The notes under the pieces: generated by a model
Seen by the model: only the letters and a program-made list of their open reading frames with translations
What the model was told of the DNA's origin: nothing
The model's database searches: none
Program-made: the position numbers and the translations under genes
Assembly: GCA_002163155.1 (NCBI GenBank)
Contig: MAAO01000006.1
Location: forward strand, 620,001-684,000
Source of the DNA: Halobacteriovorax marinus
GTDB taxonomy: Bacteria > Bdellovibrionota > Bacteriovoracia > Bacteriovoracales > Bacteriovoracaceae
Reading direction: 5' to 3'
Length of the DNA: 64,000 nucleotides
Shown here: piece by piece, positions 18,101 through 26,208 of the stretch
How positions within the stretch are numbered: position 1 is the first letter of the stretch
Layout: each line of letters starts with the position of its first letter

Positions 18101-19704
18101 GAGTTTCTAATGGTCGACATTTTTGATTCAACGGGAGGAGAACTTGTTACTGAGAAAGAGTAGGCGCCAGAATTAGTCACATCACTAGTGGCCATAACTC
18201 CAAACTTAACAGTTTTTGCATCAGAAGGGTTAGCGGTAGTTTTTGCACGTATAATGAGACAACCCTGATCACTAGGTCCATTACTTTGAATCTGTCCTGT
18301 AGGAATATTAACAATCGCCTTAGCGGGAGATCCACTAAAAGATAAATCTCCAATTAAAGTGTCATTTGATGAATTGTAATTACAATTCGCATTGGAATCT
18401 ATATAGGCACGTACATATTCAAGATCTGAAATAGAAGCAGAACCTGTCATGGTAATCGCCACCTGAGTGATATCTGTTATGGTGTCATTTTGAGTGAGAG
18501 AGAAAGCAAATTCCGCAAAGGTAAACTCTTCACTTGGATCAATAAAGAGTTGTGGCTCTCCAGTCTCTGCATCATCTACAAGAGAGAGTTCCGTGGAAGC
18601 GGAAACATTCCAATTTATTTTAGAGCTCGGATCAACTTCAAAACTTGTTCCTGAAACATCTCCTGAATAATTATCTAATAAAGTGGATGCGCCACTATAA
18701 GAAGTCGCATTGAAATTATTTGGATTCAATTGAGCATCATCGTTAAAGAAACCAATGGTGTCCATGGTACTTGGAAGAGAGGATCCATTCGCAAGAGAAA
18801 TAGCAAAACCGTTGGCGCGAATTCCTCTAAATTCTCCATTATCAAGTTGAGTCACAGTTCCTGTGGAGCCGATACTCATTCCAGAGGCATTTGTTCTTTG
18901 TACAGTGAAGTAGTTAGCGGTGAGAATTCCATTCATGATAAAAATAAAAGTTCTATTGGAGGCTTCGGATACAAGTTTCGCTGGATTTCCTGAAGCTCCA
19001 AGAAGTTGTAACACTCCTCCTGAGCTTACTGTAAGAGTTTCATCTCTTCTGATTCTAAGCTCTCCTCCGGCCTCAACTTTTAAAACTCCAGAGATGGTGA
19101 GTCCACCCTTAGCAAAAATTGAACCACCATTTTTTATAATAACAGTATGACCTGCGGGGATGAGTTGATTAACTCCTGTATTATTTAAAGTAATATCACC
19201 TTCAACGTAGGTGATCCCGGTACTCGTTATCCTGAGATCAGAACGAATACGAAAATTATTCTTTAAAGTTACCGAAGTGTCATTTGAGAGATCTAGATCA
19301 CGAATATCATCAACCGCTTCAAAAGTTTGAGCAGAAGTTCCGGCCATTTCAATTCGAAATTTATTACTTGTGAGATTTAAAGTATTGGTGAAGGGGGCCC
19401 TAAAGTAATCACCAGTAACAGTGAGCTTATCATTTGTTGTTCCCTCAAAAATTCCTGATTGAACATCCATACAACCCACCGTGATGTCAGTACTCACGCG
19501 AGCGCTTGATCCAGTAGAAATTATAACTACGTCTTCAGAGGTTGTGTTTGGAACATTTGATCCACTCCAGTTAGAAGCGGTATTCCAGACATTAGTTGAT
19601 CCGGCCCAAGTTCTCACCGTTCCACCACACGCAGCTAAGCCCGATTGCATGGAAAGCAAAATAGTTAGCACTATTAGAAATAGGGGGACTTTTAATTTAT
19701 TCAA
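12193..19704 (-). CDS. Giant surface protein with gingipain-type (C25) peptidase domain and Cys-containing C-terminal anchor
   Basis: This 2503-residue exported protein starts with a signal peptide (about residues 1-24). Residues 25 to about 1370 are Thr/Ser/Asn/Gly-rich and beta-helix-like, with three modules each opening with a WxG...W...NW motif near 30, 538 and 1033. A fibronectin-like segment lies near 1383-1480. Residues about 2071-2430 form a peptidase C25 domain: GHG with His2305 and WSCEGAQ with Cys2338. The 33-residue spacing equals that of the catalytic pair in gingipain R. The C-terminus has GGGGGC (Cys2463), a hydrophobic segment and a basic tail, like Cys-type C-terminal sorting signals. 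The start is TTG with AGAAGGA five bases upstream. It heads the operon containing the peptide gene. Target proteins are unknown. Confidence 0.85.
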   Translation of the reverse strand: MNKLKVPLFLIVLTILLSMQSGLAACGGTVRTWAGSTNVWNTASNWSGSNVPNTTSEDVVIISTGSSARVSTDITVGCMDVQSGIFEGTTNDKLTVTGDYFRAPFTNTLNLTSNKFRIEMAGTSAQTFEAVDDIRDLDLSNDTSVTLKNNFRIRSDLRITSTGITYVEGDITLNNTGVNQLIPAGHTVIIKNGGSIFAKGGLTISGVLKVEAGGELRIRRDETLTVSSGGVLQLLGASGNPAKLVSEASNRTFIFIMNGILTANYFTVQRTNASGMSIGSTGTVTQLDNGEFRGIRANGFAISLANGSSLPSTMDTIGFFNDDAQLNPNNFNATSYSGASTLLDNYSGDVSGTSFEVDPSSKINWNVSASTELSLVDDAETGEPQLFIDPSEEFTFAEFAFSLTQNDTITDITQVAITMTGSASISDLEYVRAYIDSNANCNYNSSNDTLIGDLSFSGSPAKAIVNIPTGQIQSNGPSDQGCLIIRAKTTANPSDAKTVKFGVMATSDVTNSGAYSFSVTSSPPVESKMSTIRNSNYSKWEGSVDDQWSNLNNWSGATLPSSSRDCQVGVGSNTTRVNTSPIACANATLQTNGTMNWNNSTFHFEVSNTLNIQSSFNFTNATLGSITMKGVTNQSFTSSTTFPGNLIINNSGSSASNTVAVLSNATFSGNLTCSDGQLAIPNGVTLTILGDVTVQSGCSLVIQSGGTLALGNGRTLTVNTGGTLNIVGNSSNKAMVTTSNSAFAMAVVVNGTINARYYTFDHLATSGVTINAGATINATNHLQDGSFTYPVNGGTTLLNLHRQIPTNALSDMTFDSNGSAAASVTNINTNATGAGTLSITNHSGDLSGSTLDNATSYLISWSGETNTILLTQETSSPGTVTVGGTYSMVRYGFKQSSAGAFSDTDVTSLKITLTGTGTSADITSASIYYDSDCNGTGGSLIGSGTFSGNPATRTFSFAGGQFTVEADAVTPPKRCIYVDYNITSSATGNNTLGVSIAAANDMVNSQGYAFSATTPTPVTSGTPSTIYAPSTTIWTGTTNTDWFTASNWTAGVPSLTKTCQIPNVTNDPTVGSGTATCKNVDITNGVLTISGGATLETYGNFTNTGTLNQTGNLDLADGGSSLNHNITSTSTINTLRINKSGGGTISVTDSSLQINTVSVLSSNFLFKVLNGKKLVLPNGINMSSGTYQLDGGGTIEIGSGQSLQVSGSGLFVINGVNDTFPQSSSNKGLIQPVGGSGTFGITTTGGRISFSGFYFNKLNTSGLNIGGSTIITKLEGGQLTNLSASHSSVRAIQINTSGSIPSSASNIAWTWGNFNSFDPATGNTPASSAGYTLIYSSGCSGQSIDFSGWTGDWYESQTTFDVSTKVNTSSCNVSLSNSQSAVSLENFKATPYDQAIDISWTTILEVNHIGFNLYRSNSPDGGEFKQVNTELIRNLNNAGQARGDYRFIDNGVTNNEFYYYFLEDLEVGGKRTLHGPVYATARSGLGNPPAAGASDNVGTNPDDDIFNPNPGTITNPSYKDLGHGVKILLQTSSTLKLKINPSTAVYTTSLWNGAYETVAITGYSKSVTPTLPELPERELLIEVHEYTTAANVDNLTLTTSVTAGKLIAPAPTFTIEADNSMSTSYSINATTYATSANFPNSHLTLDSDLITIGKRKYIRVKLTPLNFNPVTQDITASDEIIVDINLVGGGINPLPINDGTSATSYLSMNSLKIDIEETGMHELLFTDLLNTYTDFPFDEVNLSELRLYAGENEVPLEITSIDGQFNSGDSLKFFARAKDSIESKTTSLILTIGNPLDEGNSPLRILDFDGTPGDFEEASEQVTLIKRVYEENKKYLDGISLGHSGDHFFWTQIFSLAGWDTFTVSPNLPELDLSSNENVIVNFTLKGNLGQYYGNQIEHHMELYINSNLEDEATFWSNEQQVLSFEIPADRFLRGINGVSLKLLGTNVPNSDLDIAYIDKVEVIYVADLSASSNKLNVHLNESLVQYSMTDFTNGNINIYDTSDSEIVKISNAVITSNAGNTIYTATFGVDDMLNTNDEKELFATTDDAFLIPYSLSLISDYESPLRESDNRGKLLIIGHENLLYAAEELAEYRRSQGMEVLSVSLEQIYLEFSYGSKSSKAIKDFINYAISNWDVKPEYVFILGDGTTDPLDHNIDVYTNLERSSHEVETLPMPLSTGRFQDFGNDNYFVSSDSSHIPKIAIGRLPTNDPDLVRAYIQKVIDFENGDTTPNLLETISFLAGKDDGDFDKFLEKSKEIALKAKASNQNLQTTMTDATPLATDQNIRDEIISLFNNTPLFISMMGHGSAISWGKNSSFTSTNAKALTNPLHPISIMWSCEGAQYFYPEKAYSSIGEELVLNETGGSIIYMGSTTFTTPSAQLKLAQNFFEQYSSETSSVFKNNRIGDIFIQSKLSLGTHEYERDIVSSFSLIGDPTLRLPSSIFAPPPRALSTPAPASGGGGGCSASAADGRTQIPWYFGLMEWLFYLSLIFAFTLGRKIRLKL

Positions 19705-19720
19705 ATAATTCCTTCTCTTA
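19703..19720 (-). promoter_or_regulatory. Ribosome-binding site deciding a TTG start
   Basis: On the minus strand the sequence AGAAGGA precedes TTG at 19704 with five bases between. No in-frame ATG sits at the start of the signal peptide, so the TTG start of the giant surface protein rests on this site and on the signal peptide that follows at once. Confidence 0.6.
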
Positions 19721-20060
19721 CACTATTAAACTTATCGACTTTTCTTTAGCTTCTATTGAGTTTACTATGGTTTTTTTATTGAGATAGGCATATTTGCCCA
19801 TTATGCTGGTGTAAGTCATTGTAAATAAACTAAAGTTAAGATGGAGTAGGGGATATACTTGGAATTAATATCTTCAAAAATTTAACTGTTTAAAGAAAAG
19901 CCGTATTGAATTCGTGGCACTCTAACTGGTTGAAAACACATGGGGGGATTGCTTTGCAATTCGAGCTCTCGTCATTACAATACTTTATATTGGTAAACTT
20001 AATTTGTTTCTTGAAAATAAATTGAGGATATAGATCTGCGTAAGAAACCGATAAAAAATC
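19709..20060. other. Non-coding divergent region between the peptide operon and a response regulator gene
   Basis: These 352 bases hold no convincing gene. They must carry the promoter of the long minus-strand operon that starts with the giant surface protein and that of the response regulator gene. A short inverted repeat ATTGC-TTT-GCAAT lies near 19948-19960 and several AT-rich stretches could serve as -10 boxes, but I cannot fix a promoter. No good ribosome-binding site precedes the ATG at 20061. Confidence 0.4.
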
Positions 20061-20498
20061 ATGAAACATAGGATACTGATAGTTGATGATTCAGAAGAAA
20101 TTCATGAGCTCTACAAGAAGACTGTTGAAAAAATGAATTCGAAAGAAGTGGGTATGAGCTTTGTCTTGGATCACTGTTTTCAGGGGGAAGTGGCCGTTCT
20201 AAAAGTTCGCGAAGCCCACAAAGAAAAATGTCCTTACTCACTTGTGATTATGGATATTCGCATGCCTCCGGGGATGGACGGAATTGAAACGATTAAACAT
20301 ATTCGAAAAGAATTTCCTGAAACTGAATTCATTGTGTGTACGGCGTTTAGACAATACAACTGGGAAGACCTACTTGATATTTTTGGACCTACCGATCGCA
20401 TTCTCTATATGAATAAACCCTATAACAATACCACCATGAAACAGATGACTTTCTATGTGGCCTCAAAGTATGAACGAGAAGTTAAGGACGCTGCTTAG
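20061..20498 (+). CDS. Stand-alone response regulator (receiver domain)
   Basis: This 145-residue protein is a single CheY-like receiver domain. It has the acidic pair Asp9-Asp10 (LIVDDSEE), the phosphoacceptor Asp65 (VIMDIRMPPGMDG), Thr94 in VCTAF and Lys119 in YMNKP. There is no output domain, so it acts by protein contact or in a phosphorelay. A histidine kinase gene lies 0.7 kb downstream on the other strand and could be its partner. It is divergent from the giant surface-protein operon, but nothing in the sequence ties it to that operon's control. A loop between the first helix and second strand (EKMNSKEVGMSFVLDHCF) is longer than usual. Confidence 0.85.
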   Translation: MKHRILIVDDSEEIHELYKKTVEKMNSKEVGMSFVLDHCFQGEVAVLKVREAHKEKCPYSLVIMDIRMPPGMDGIETIKHIRKEFPETEFIVCTAFRQYNWEDLLDIFGPTDRILYMNKPYNNTTMKQMTFYVASKYEREVKDAA

Positions 20499-20586
20499 AG
20501 TGGATAAATCTTCCTTATTCAACCTTTCTTCTCAACTAGTCACTCTATGATAAAATCTTCTAAACCTATATTTAAGAGAAGATTGT

Positions 20587-21204
20587 ATGACAAGTATTGT
20601 GACTAAAATTTATCAAAGCATTTATCCTATCTGGAAAACTAAATTTGCCACTCCTATAAAGCAAAGAAGAATTAGAAAGATAATCGAACATGCTGGTGAT
20701 ACTTTCAGTAGTCAGTCTCCTATGAAAATTCTCGATCTAGGTTGTAATAATGGAATGGATTTTCTTATTCATTTCGAAGACAAAAAAAATATTGAACTTT
20801 ATGGAATAGATATTGATGATCAAGACTATGAAGGTCGCAATGTGAAATTTATAAAAACTGATGGAACATTAATTCCTTTTGAAGATGACTTCTTTGATTT
20901 AACTGTTTCCATTGGAGTTTTAGAACACGTGCAACCCATAGAAAATCTTTGCACAGTTTTATCTGAAATCAATAGAGTCTCAAAGAAATTTGTTCTCATA
21001 GTTCCAAGTATTGGAACTATCCTAGAGCCACATGCCGTAAGTTTATTTTGGCCAATCAGATCTGCAAAGAAGAAAGTTGAGCATAGCTTTCTAAACTACT
21101 TTAGTGATGAAGCTTGGATGCAATTTAATGGTTTGAAAAATGCGAAATCTAGTCGTTTTTGGTATATTCCTGGCTTGATTAAGAACTTTATTATTTGGAA
21201 GTGA
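20587..21204 (+). CDS. Class I SAM-dependent methyltransferase
   Basis: This 205-residue protein has the methyltransferase_11-type motif I ILDLGCNNGMDF, motif II ELYGIDIDD with the acidic residue that binds the SAM ribose, a later TDGTLIPFEDDFFDLTVSIGVLEHV segment and a closing strand KKFVLIVPS. The start has AAGAGAAG upstream. Substrate unknown; such short methyltransferases often act on lipid, quinone or small molecules. The 3' end lies three bases from the convergent histidine kinase gene. It may be in an operon with the response regulator 88 bases upstream, although that gap could hold a separate promoter. Confidence 0.78.
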   Translation: MTSIVTKIYQSIYPIWKTKFATPIKQRRIRKIIEHAGDTFSSQSPMKILDLGCNNGMDFLIHFEDKKNIELYGIDIDDQDYEGRNVKFIKTDGTLIPFEDDFFDLTVSIGVLEHVQPIENLCTVLSEINRVSKKFVLIVPSIGTILEPHAVSLFWPIRSAKKKVEHSFLNYFSDEAWMQFNGLKNAKSSRFWYIPGLIKNFIIWK

Positions 21205-21207
21205 TTC

Positions 21208-23076
21208 TTAATTTTTAAAAGAAATTTCAACCAAGGTACCATCCGGATTACCTAACTCACAATTTTTAAAAGATTGAATATTAAAGAGGCCTTTAAGAAA
21301 GAGAGTGTATGAACGAATGAGAAAGAGTCCAAAACCAGTTCCTCCCTCTCCATTTGTTCCTACAGTAGAGGAGATATCTTCTTGTTTTTGAATCTTTCCA
21401 AGCTCTGGCTTTGATATTCCTTGTCCATAGTCTCTAAAACTTGTGACAATATGCCCGTCGATCTGCTTAATTGAAATATCAATATTTGATTTAGAATGAG
21501 AAAATTTAATAGCATTAGAAATGATATTTCCAAAGATATGATTAGTTATAATGGCGTGATTACCTTGTACAAAGAGTTCTTCAAATTCATACTTAATTTT
21601 GAAGTTGATTTCTTTATCAAAGGCCCTGTCTTCATAGAATTCTAATGTATCTCTAATGGATTTAATTAAACATATACTAGAAATTTTAACTCCAGATTTT
21701 GTTTTGTTTAAGGCCTGTTCAGCTTTTACGTTATCGAGAATATCTTTTATATGTAAGGAAGCTTTATCAATTTTCTCTATAGACTTATTTTTTAATTCAG
21801 AGTCTTCAGTTCTTTTGAACTTTCTCAGGTAGCCTCTAATTATAAATAATGAATTCGCAATGTCATGAGAAAGAACACGAACAAGTTTCATATATTTTTC
21901 TCTCTCTTGCGCTTTCTCTTTATCAATGATCCCTTCATTTCTTATAACTTTTAATTTTAAGGCCAATGCGGTAGATAAAATTAAAATTTCAAAAATGTTA
22001 CCTATAATGATAAAATTCGTCGTAAAGAAATTGATAGGAATAAAATTAAAAAGTACACCATACCAGATGAATGTGGCCCCAAACATAATTATCCAAGAAG
22101 ACATGTAAATCTTTGGGAAGATTTCATTAGAAATGAAAACCATTCTAGTTGAAAATATTATAATACTTATGACTGAGACTAAGATATTAAAATCGATTAA
22201 GTGTCCTAATAAGGGCGAGTATAATTTATAGATTGGAGTAAGGCAGGTCAACATAGCGAATAAACTTATAGATACAGTCATTCTCATCATATATTTAGCG
22301 CGTGGAATGTATTTCTCTAAATTTAGAAATGAATAACAGAATAACATCATTGTCATAATAGATCCGGAAGAGAAAAGACCAAGGAATCTATTTGCACTTG
22401 AAGAAAAAAGAACACCTTCTACATATCCTGAGATCGTGAGCATAGTCATTCCGACCATGAAGACAAATCCACTATAAAATAGGAAATCATTCTTTCTATA
22501 AATAAGAAAAATACAAAGTGAGTAGATGAAAATGATGGAAACGATACCGAAGTAAAAAGAATAGAAGGATTGGTACTTACTTTCTTTAACTCTTAATAAG
22601 CTATCCTGAGTTAAAAGAACTTTACTTGTAAGACGATGTATTGAATTTCTTTTAATAAGGTAAATGTTTCTCTCATTAGGATTTATGTTAATTGATAACT
22701 TTGGAAATATTCCTGTTTTTTTCTTCGCCCCTTTTAGATTGTAAACTTCAAGAAGCTTTGTTTCCAATGGTGTAATTCTATAAAATTCCAATTCACCCAT
22801 GAGGCCAGAAGTGAAATATATTATTCTCTTTAACTCGTGATTGGTTTGATTATCAATTGTAAATTTAAACCAAAGAGAATTGGTTACATAATCATGATCG
22901 AGTTCTTTAGATTCTAATTTCTTATATGAGTTAGGAAACTCACCATCTGTTCTGGATTCATATATAAATTCACCTAGGTCAATTTCCTTCTGATAGTTAC
23001 TTTCAGTAATGATTAAGTCCTGACCCTGAACAAGGAAAGAACAAGCCAACAGAAGTAGAAAGATGATTTTATTCAT
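21208..23076 (-). CDS. Sensor histidine kinase with 7TMR-DISM sensory region
   Basis: This 622-residue inner-membrane kinase begins with a signal peptide (MNKIIFLLLLACSFLVQG). A periplasmic 7TMR-DISM extracellular domain (about 25-165, with NSLWFKFTIDNQTNHEL) and seven membrane segments (about 170-375) follow. The kinase part starts near 385: H-box VLSHDIANSLF with His404, N-box HIFGNIISNAIKFSH, D-box DYGQGIS and the G-box GGTGFGLFLIRSY. It should sense an external ligand, perhaps a carbohydrate, and phosphorylate a separate response regulator because it has no receiver domain. The single-domain regulator at 20061 is a candidate. The H-box reads HDIAN rather than HELRT, as in some HisKA-like kinases. 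Confidence 0.87.
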   Translation of the reverse strand: MNKIIFLLLLACSFLVQGQDLIITESNYQKEIDLGEFIYESRTDGEFPNSYKKLESKELDHDYVTNSLWFKFTIDNQTNHELKRIIYFTSGLMGELEFYRITPLETKLLEVYNLKGAKKKTGIFPKLSININPNERNIYLIKRNSIHRLTSKVLLTQDSLLRVKESKYQSFYSFYFGIVSIIFIYSLCIFLIYRKNDFLFYSGFVFMVGMTMLTISGYVEGVLFSSSANRFLGLFSSGSIMTMMLFCYSFLNLEKYIPRAKYMMRMTVSISLFAMLTCLTPIYKLYSPLLGHLIDFNILVSVISIIIFSTRMVFISNEIFPKIYMSSWIIMFGATFIWYGVLFNFIPINFFTTNFIIIGNIFEILILSTALALKLKVIRNEGIIDKEKAQEREKYMKLVRVLSHDIANSLFIIRGYLRKFKRTEDSELKNKSIEKIDKASLHIKDILDNVKAEQALNKTKSGVKISSICLIKSIRDTLEFYEDRAFDKEINFKIKYEFEELFVQGNHAIITNHIFGNIISNAIKFSHSKSNIDISIKQIDGHIVTSFRDYGQGISKPELGKIQKQEDISSTVGTNGEGGTGFGLFLIRSYTLFLKGLFNIQSFKNCELGNPDGTLVEISFKN

Positions 23077-23369
23077 TAAAAACCTTTGAATTTGAGAATA
23101 TCCACGTACTTCATATCAATAACAGGCACTTAAGTCAGCTGTAAACTGAATTTACTGTAATTTATTCATCTGGAAGTTACTACGTGAATTGTTAAGTGGC
23201 ACATAAAAACTACTATTCTGTTCGCACGAGCAGAACGTCATTTCGTCACGTTGTACATCTTTTGAGCACTCTATGTAACTCTTTCAATAGGACACTGTCT
23301 GGTCTTTATCTCTGGCAAAATATGAGTGAATTATAAACTTTATAATTATTTTAAATACGAGGAATTGGT

Positions 23370-24497
23370 ATGAAGGTGTTTTTTATCCTGGCCTTAAGTT
23401 TTATATTTTCAAACTCAGTCTTTGCAGAGACGAAAGTCTCAATTGTTGAAGATGCTCAATACTCTGAGAACTTGTCTTTAGCAATTAAGTCATTGACTAG
23501 AGTTCCTCTCAAAGTACCTACTAGTTATGGTAAAAAAGACTTTAAATTTTCTAAACGCAAACAATTATCTTTGTCTCCTGATAAGGTGAATGGGTTAATT
23601 AAGAAACATGATTTTTTGTCCAAAAAGAGTACTATGAAACTTGGTGCTGGCAGCAGTGGCGGTGGTCAAGGTATTGTCGATACATCTGGTAAACTTCACT
23701 TTGTTGATATTCTAAGCCCAGTTGAGATTAATAATCTAAAAATTCAATCTGCTAAAGATGTAGATATCATTTCAGATGTTAAATGTACTAATGAAATGTA
23801 CACGCCTTCTGAAAGGTCACAATTTAAATATGAAATGGATGAGGCAAGAAAGTTGCTAGTAGCTGCTGGAAAAATTTTGATTCCTGAAAATCCTAAATAC
23901 TTTCCAGAGGGAGATGTTCTTCATATGGTACCTCTTACTCATTACTTTATCACCAGTACTTTTAGAGTTACTGCATTTAAATTATCTCAAATCTATGATG
24001 CCACTCAAGTTGCTGCAGATACTCAAATTCAACTTGCGATTTACAATTATGGAATTACATATTTTCAAAAACAAGCATTACTTAGTTTGAAAAATAAGGC
24101 CCGAGCAGTTTTTATTAAAGAGGCATTACGTAATACTAATTTTCATGAAGAACTGGGCCTTGACAATAGTGCCTTAGAAAAGGCAACTTATTTTATCTTT
24201 CACGGAGAGATTGAAAATTTCAATAACTCAGAATTTGCTAAGAAGTTTAGATCTGAAAAAGTTATGTATTTTACAGGCATAACTGATTCTGAATTTTCCT
24301 TCTTTGGCGTTAAAAGCATGATGATAGGTTTAAAGTTAACAAGGTATCCTGAAATGTTTGATTATGTGACTAAGGCAACTTCTAAATTTGCTCCAGGCTA
24401 TCCTACAACGATAGATAGAGTTGCACCTGCAGATATGCTTTGGTCAACAACGACAGGTGAGCTCATTGAGCAAAGAGATTGCCAAGCTGTTGACTAG
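23370..24497 (+). CDS. Secreted protein of unknown function
   Basis: This 375-residue protein starts with a signal peptide (MKVFFILALSFIFSNSVFA). A Gly/Ser hinge at about residues 89-103 (LGAGSSGGGQGIVD) separates a basic N-terminal part from a helical C-terminal region of about 240 residues. I do not recognise the family. A GAGGAA ribosome-binding site precedes the ATG. It ends six bases from the convergent TIGR02147-type gene. The 293 bases upstream hold no gene; a near-palindrome TTCTGTTCG...CGAGCAGAA is near 23216-23235. The Gly-Gly-Gly-Gln hinge following KLGAG is also common in other secreted proteins of this bacterial group as far as I recall, but that is not evidence of function. Confidence 0.75.
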   Translation: MKVFFILALSFIFSNSVFAETKVSIVEDAQYSENLSLAIKSLTRVPLKVPTSYGKKDFKFSKRKQLSLSPDKVNGLIKKHDFLSKKSTMKLGAGSSGGGQGIVDTSGKLHFVDILSPVEINNLKIQSAKDVDIISDVKCTNEMYTPSERSQFKYEMDEARKLLVAAGKILIPENPKYFPEGDVLHMVPLTHYFITSTFRVTAFKLSQIYDATQVAADTQIQLAIYNYGITYFQKQALLSLKNKARAVFIKEALRNTNFHEELGLDNSALEKATYFIFHGEIENFNNSEFAKKFRSEKVMYFTGITDSEFSFFGVKSMMIGLKLTRYPEMFDYVTKATSKFAPGYPTTIDRVAPADMLWSTTTGELIEQRDCQAVD

Positions 24498-24503
24498 AAA
24501 ACA

Positions 24504-25307
24504 CTACACTTCGAAAAAATCTAAACACATTGAATAAATCTCTTCTTCTGGTGAAGCTATTAACACTGGTTCTACAGTCTCAATTGAATTCAAGAGAATA
24601 CTTTTAACTTTAAGCGCATCTTCTTTTGATAGTGTCATTACGCAGGAGTAGTGAAGATTACTCTCTATAGAGTCCTTTTCTAGGGACTTCAGGGCCTCAA
24701 TTCTCCAGTTTGTATGATGTTTTGATATAATAGGAGAGTCTTTACTAAGATGAATGCGAGAAGGGCCTATTAGATAGGCTCCCTTCTTATTTATAATTAA
24801 ATTCTTCTTTTCTAAAAAAGATAATACTTTATTTAGCGATTGATTATCTATCTTCAACCTTTCTTTGATCTTTGCCTTAGTTTGAAATCCCTTTATTGAA
24901 ACAAGAACATGTATAGCGGAGTAGTACCATTGACTGTAGTACTCCATATGATCTTCATTAGATAAAGTAGCGTCTTCGTTAATTCTAGATTTTATTTCAG
25001 ATCGTTCTTTTAGGATCTTATTAATTTGTTGTTTATAGTATTTTTTTAAGTCACTTGAACCAGCTCTTCCGTAGTGAACTAGTAACATGAAGAAGTGATT
25101 CTCTTCTTCATCGTGCTCTAAGAACGAGTTTATCTTTATAGAGTGCTCTAAACTGAAGTGTGTCTCTCCACTTAGGACTTGTGAAATATAGCCTGTCTGA
25201 CATGTTAAATACTTCGCTAGGCGAGACCTTGCTCCTCTTCTCTCTCCTGATGTACCGAGTAGTTTTTTCATATATGACTTATAAGAAAGGTGCTCGAAAA
25301 TATTCAT
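24504..25307 (-). CDS. TIGR02147-family protein (winged-helix regulator)
   Basis: This 267-residue protein opens with IFEHLSYKSYMKKLL and continues with RGARSRLAKYLTCQTGYISQVLSGETHFSLEHSIKI, an XRE-like helix-turn-helix (about residues 25-60). A middle helical region and a winged-helix segment near 130-170 (TKAKIKERLKIDNQSLNKVLSFLEKKNLI) follow. This arrangement is the TIGR02147 family, known mainly from Bdellovibrionota and Fibrobacteres and often placed beside genes for secreted proteins. It probably controls nearby genes: two small secreted protein genes start 175 bases away in the opposite direction. DNA target and signal are unknown. It is the strongest lineage marker in the window. Confidence 0.85.
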   Translation of the reverse strand: MNIFEHLSYKSYMKKLLGTSGERRGARSRLAKYLTCQTGYISQVLSGETHFSLEHSIKINSFLEHDEEENHFFMLLVHYGRAGSSDLKKYYKQQINKILKERSEIKSRINEDATLSNEDHMEYYSQWYYSAIHVLVSIKGFQTKAKIKERLKIDNQSLNKVLSFLEKKNLIINKKGAYLIGPSRIHLSKDSPIISKHHTNWRIEALKSLEKDSIESNLHYSCVMTLSKEDALKVKSILLNSIETVEPVLIASPEEEIYSMCLDFFEV

Positions 25308-25482
25308 AATTATCCTGTATTATTAGTCACTTAACACATAAGTTAAGTAATTACTAAGTAAATATATCATAAATTCATAAGTTTAACCTATTTAAAAATC
25401 TCTGCCGCGTCTATATTGAGCACATCGAAATAACGCATAGCGCGGCAAGCGCAACTAACCATTACTAACTAAGGATTAACTT

Positions 25483-25830
25483 ATGAAAAACTTATCAATT
25501 TTACTTTTAACATTAATTTCTACTCACTCTTTTGCAGCTGGATATGGTGATTGTGGCAAGGTTGTCAGAGTAAACAGTTCATCAAGAGCGCAAAGTTTTA
25601 TTCAGATTGCTATAAAAGAAACTAAGAGTATTCGCTCTATTAAAAGGCCTACTAATAAAAATGATCTTGAAGCACAAGAGAGATACAAAGAAATTGTTAC
25701 TCTGGCACAAGCAGCTATCGTGTCAAGAAAAGCAATACTTTGTGTATCAAAGAGTAGCAATGATGAAACAGGCTTACCTGTAGGTGTTGAGCTTAATACT
25801 TTAGGAATGAAAACTTATTTTGCTTTTTAA
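25483..25830 (+). CDS. Small secreted protein of unknown function
   Basis: This 115-residue protein has a signal peptide (MKNLSILLLTLISTHSFA) and a mature part of about 97 residues with two cysteines (GDCGKVV and AILCVSK), likely one disulphide bond. No family is recognised. It starts 175 bases from the divergent TIGR02147-type regulator gene, and the ATG has AAGGA upstream (AACTAAGGATTAACTTATG). The next gene, also a small secreted protein, begins 62 bases downstream, and a strong terminator follows that gene, so the two probably form an operon under the regulator's control. Confidence 0.7.
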   Translation: MKNLSILLLTLISTHSFAAGYGDCGKVVRVNSSSRAQSFIQIAIKETKSIRSIKRPTNKNDLEAQERYKEIVTLAQAAIVSRKAILCVSKSSNDETGLPVGVELNTLGMKTYFAF

Positions 25831-25892
25831 AAAAAAATTATAAAAAAGAATATAACTATTAGATTTATGAGCAATAGCTCGAAGGGAATGAA

Positions 25893-26168
25893 ATGAAAAA
25901 ACTATTATTAGGATTAACTCTTTTAACATCAGTGTCATGCTTTGCTACAGCTGAGACAAACCCAATCTTTATGATGATGGGAGGATGTGAAGAAATGGTT
26001 TGTTTACATGTTGGAACTGAAAATGAAGGCTGGTATGTTAAGAGTTTTACCGACTTAAGATTGGCAAAGAGTAATTGTGAAGAAGCAGAACTTACTTGTG
26101 TTGAAACTTTAGATACTGGGTACATCAATATAGGAGTATCACTGTATGAGGAAACTAGAAACGATTAA
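25893..26168 (+). CDS. Small secreted Cys-rich protein of unknown function
   Basis: This 91-residue protein has a signal peptide (MKKLLLGLTLLTSVSCFA) followed by an acidic mature part of about 73 residues with four cysteines (GGCEEMVCLHV and SNCEEAELTCVE), two likely disulphides. The serine-cysteine just before the cleavage site (VSCFATAE) could be read as a weak lipobox, but signal peptidase I cleavage after FA looks better. No family is recognised. It is followed after about 40 bases by a strong intrinsic terminator and is preceded by AAGGGAATGAA. Confidence 0.7.
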   Translation: MKKLLLGLTLLTSVSCFATAETNPIFMMMGGCEEMVCLHVGTENEGWYVKSFTDLRLAKSNCEEAELTCVETLDTGYINIGVSLYEETRND

Positions 26169-26208
26169 CAGCTTAGGTTCTCAATATTCATATATATAAA
26201 TATAAATT

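Noticed and set aside
14606-19708. Several plus-strand open frames of 60-90 codons inside the giant surface protein gene
   Set aside because: They are shadows of the low-complexity minus-strand gene, with no ribosome-binding sites and no family resemblance.
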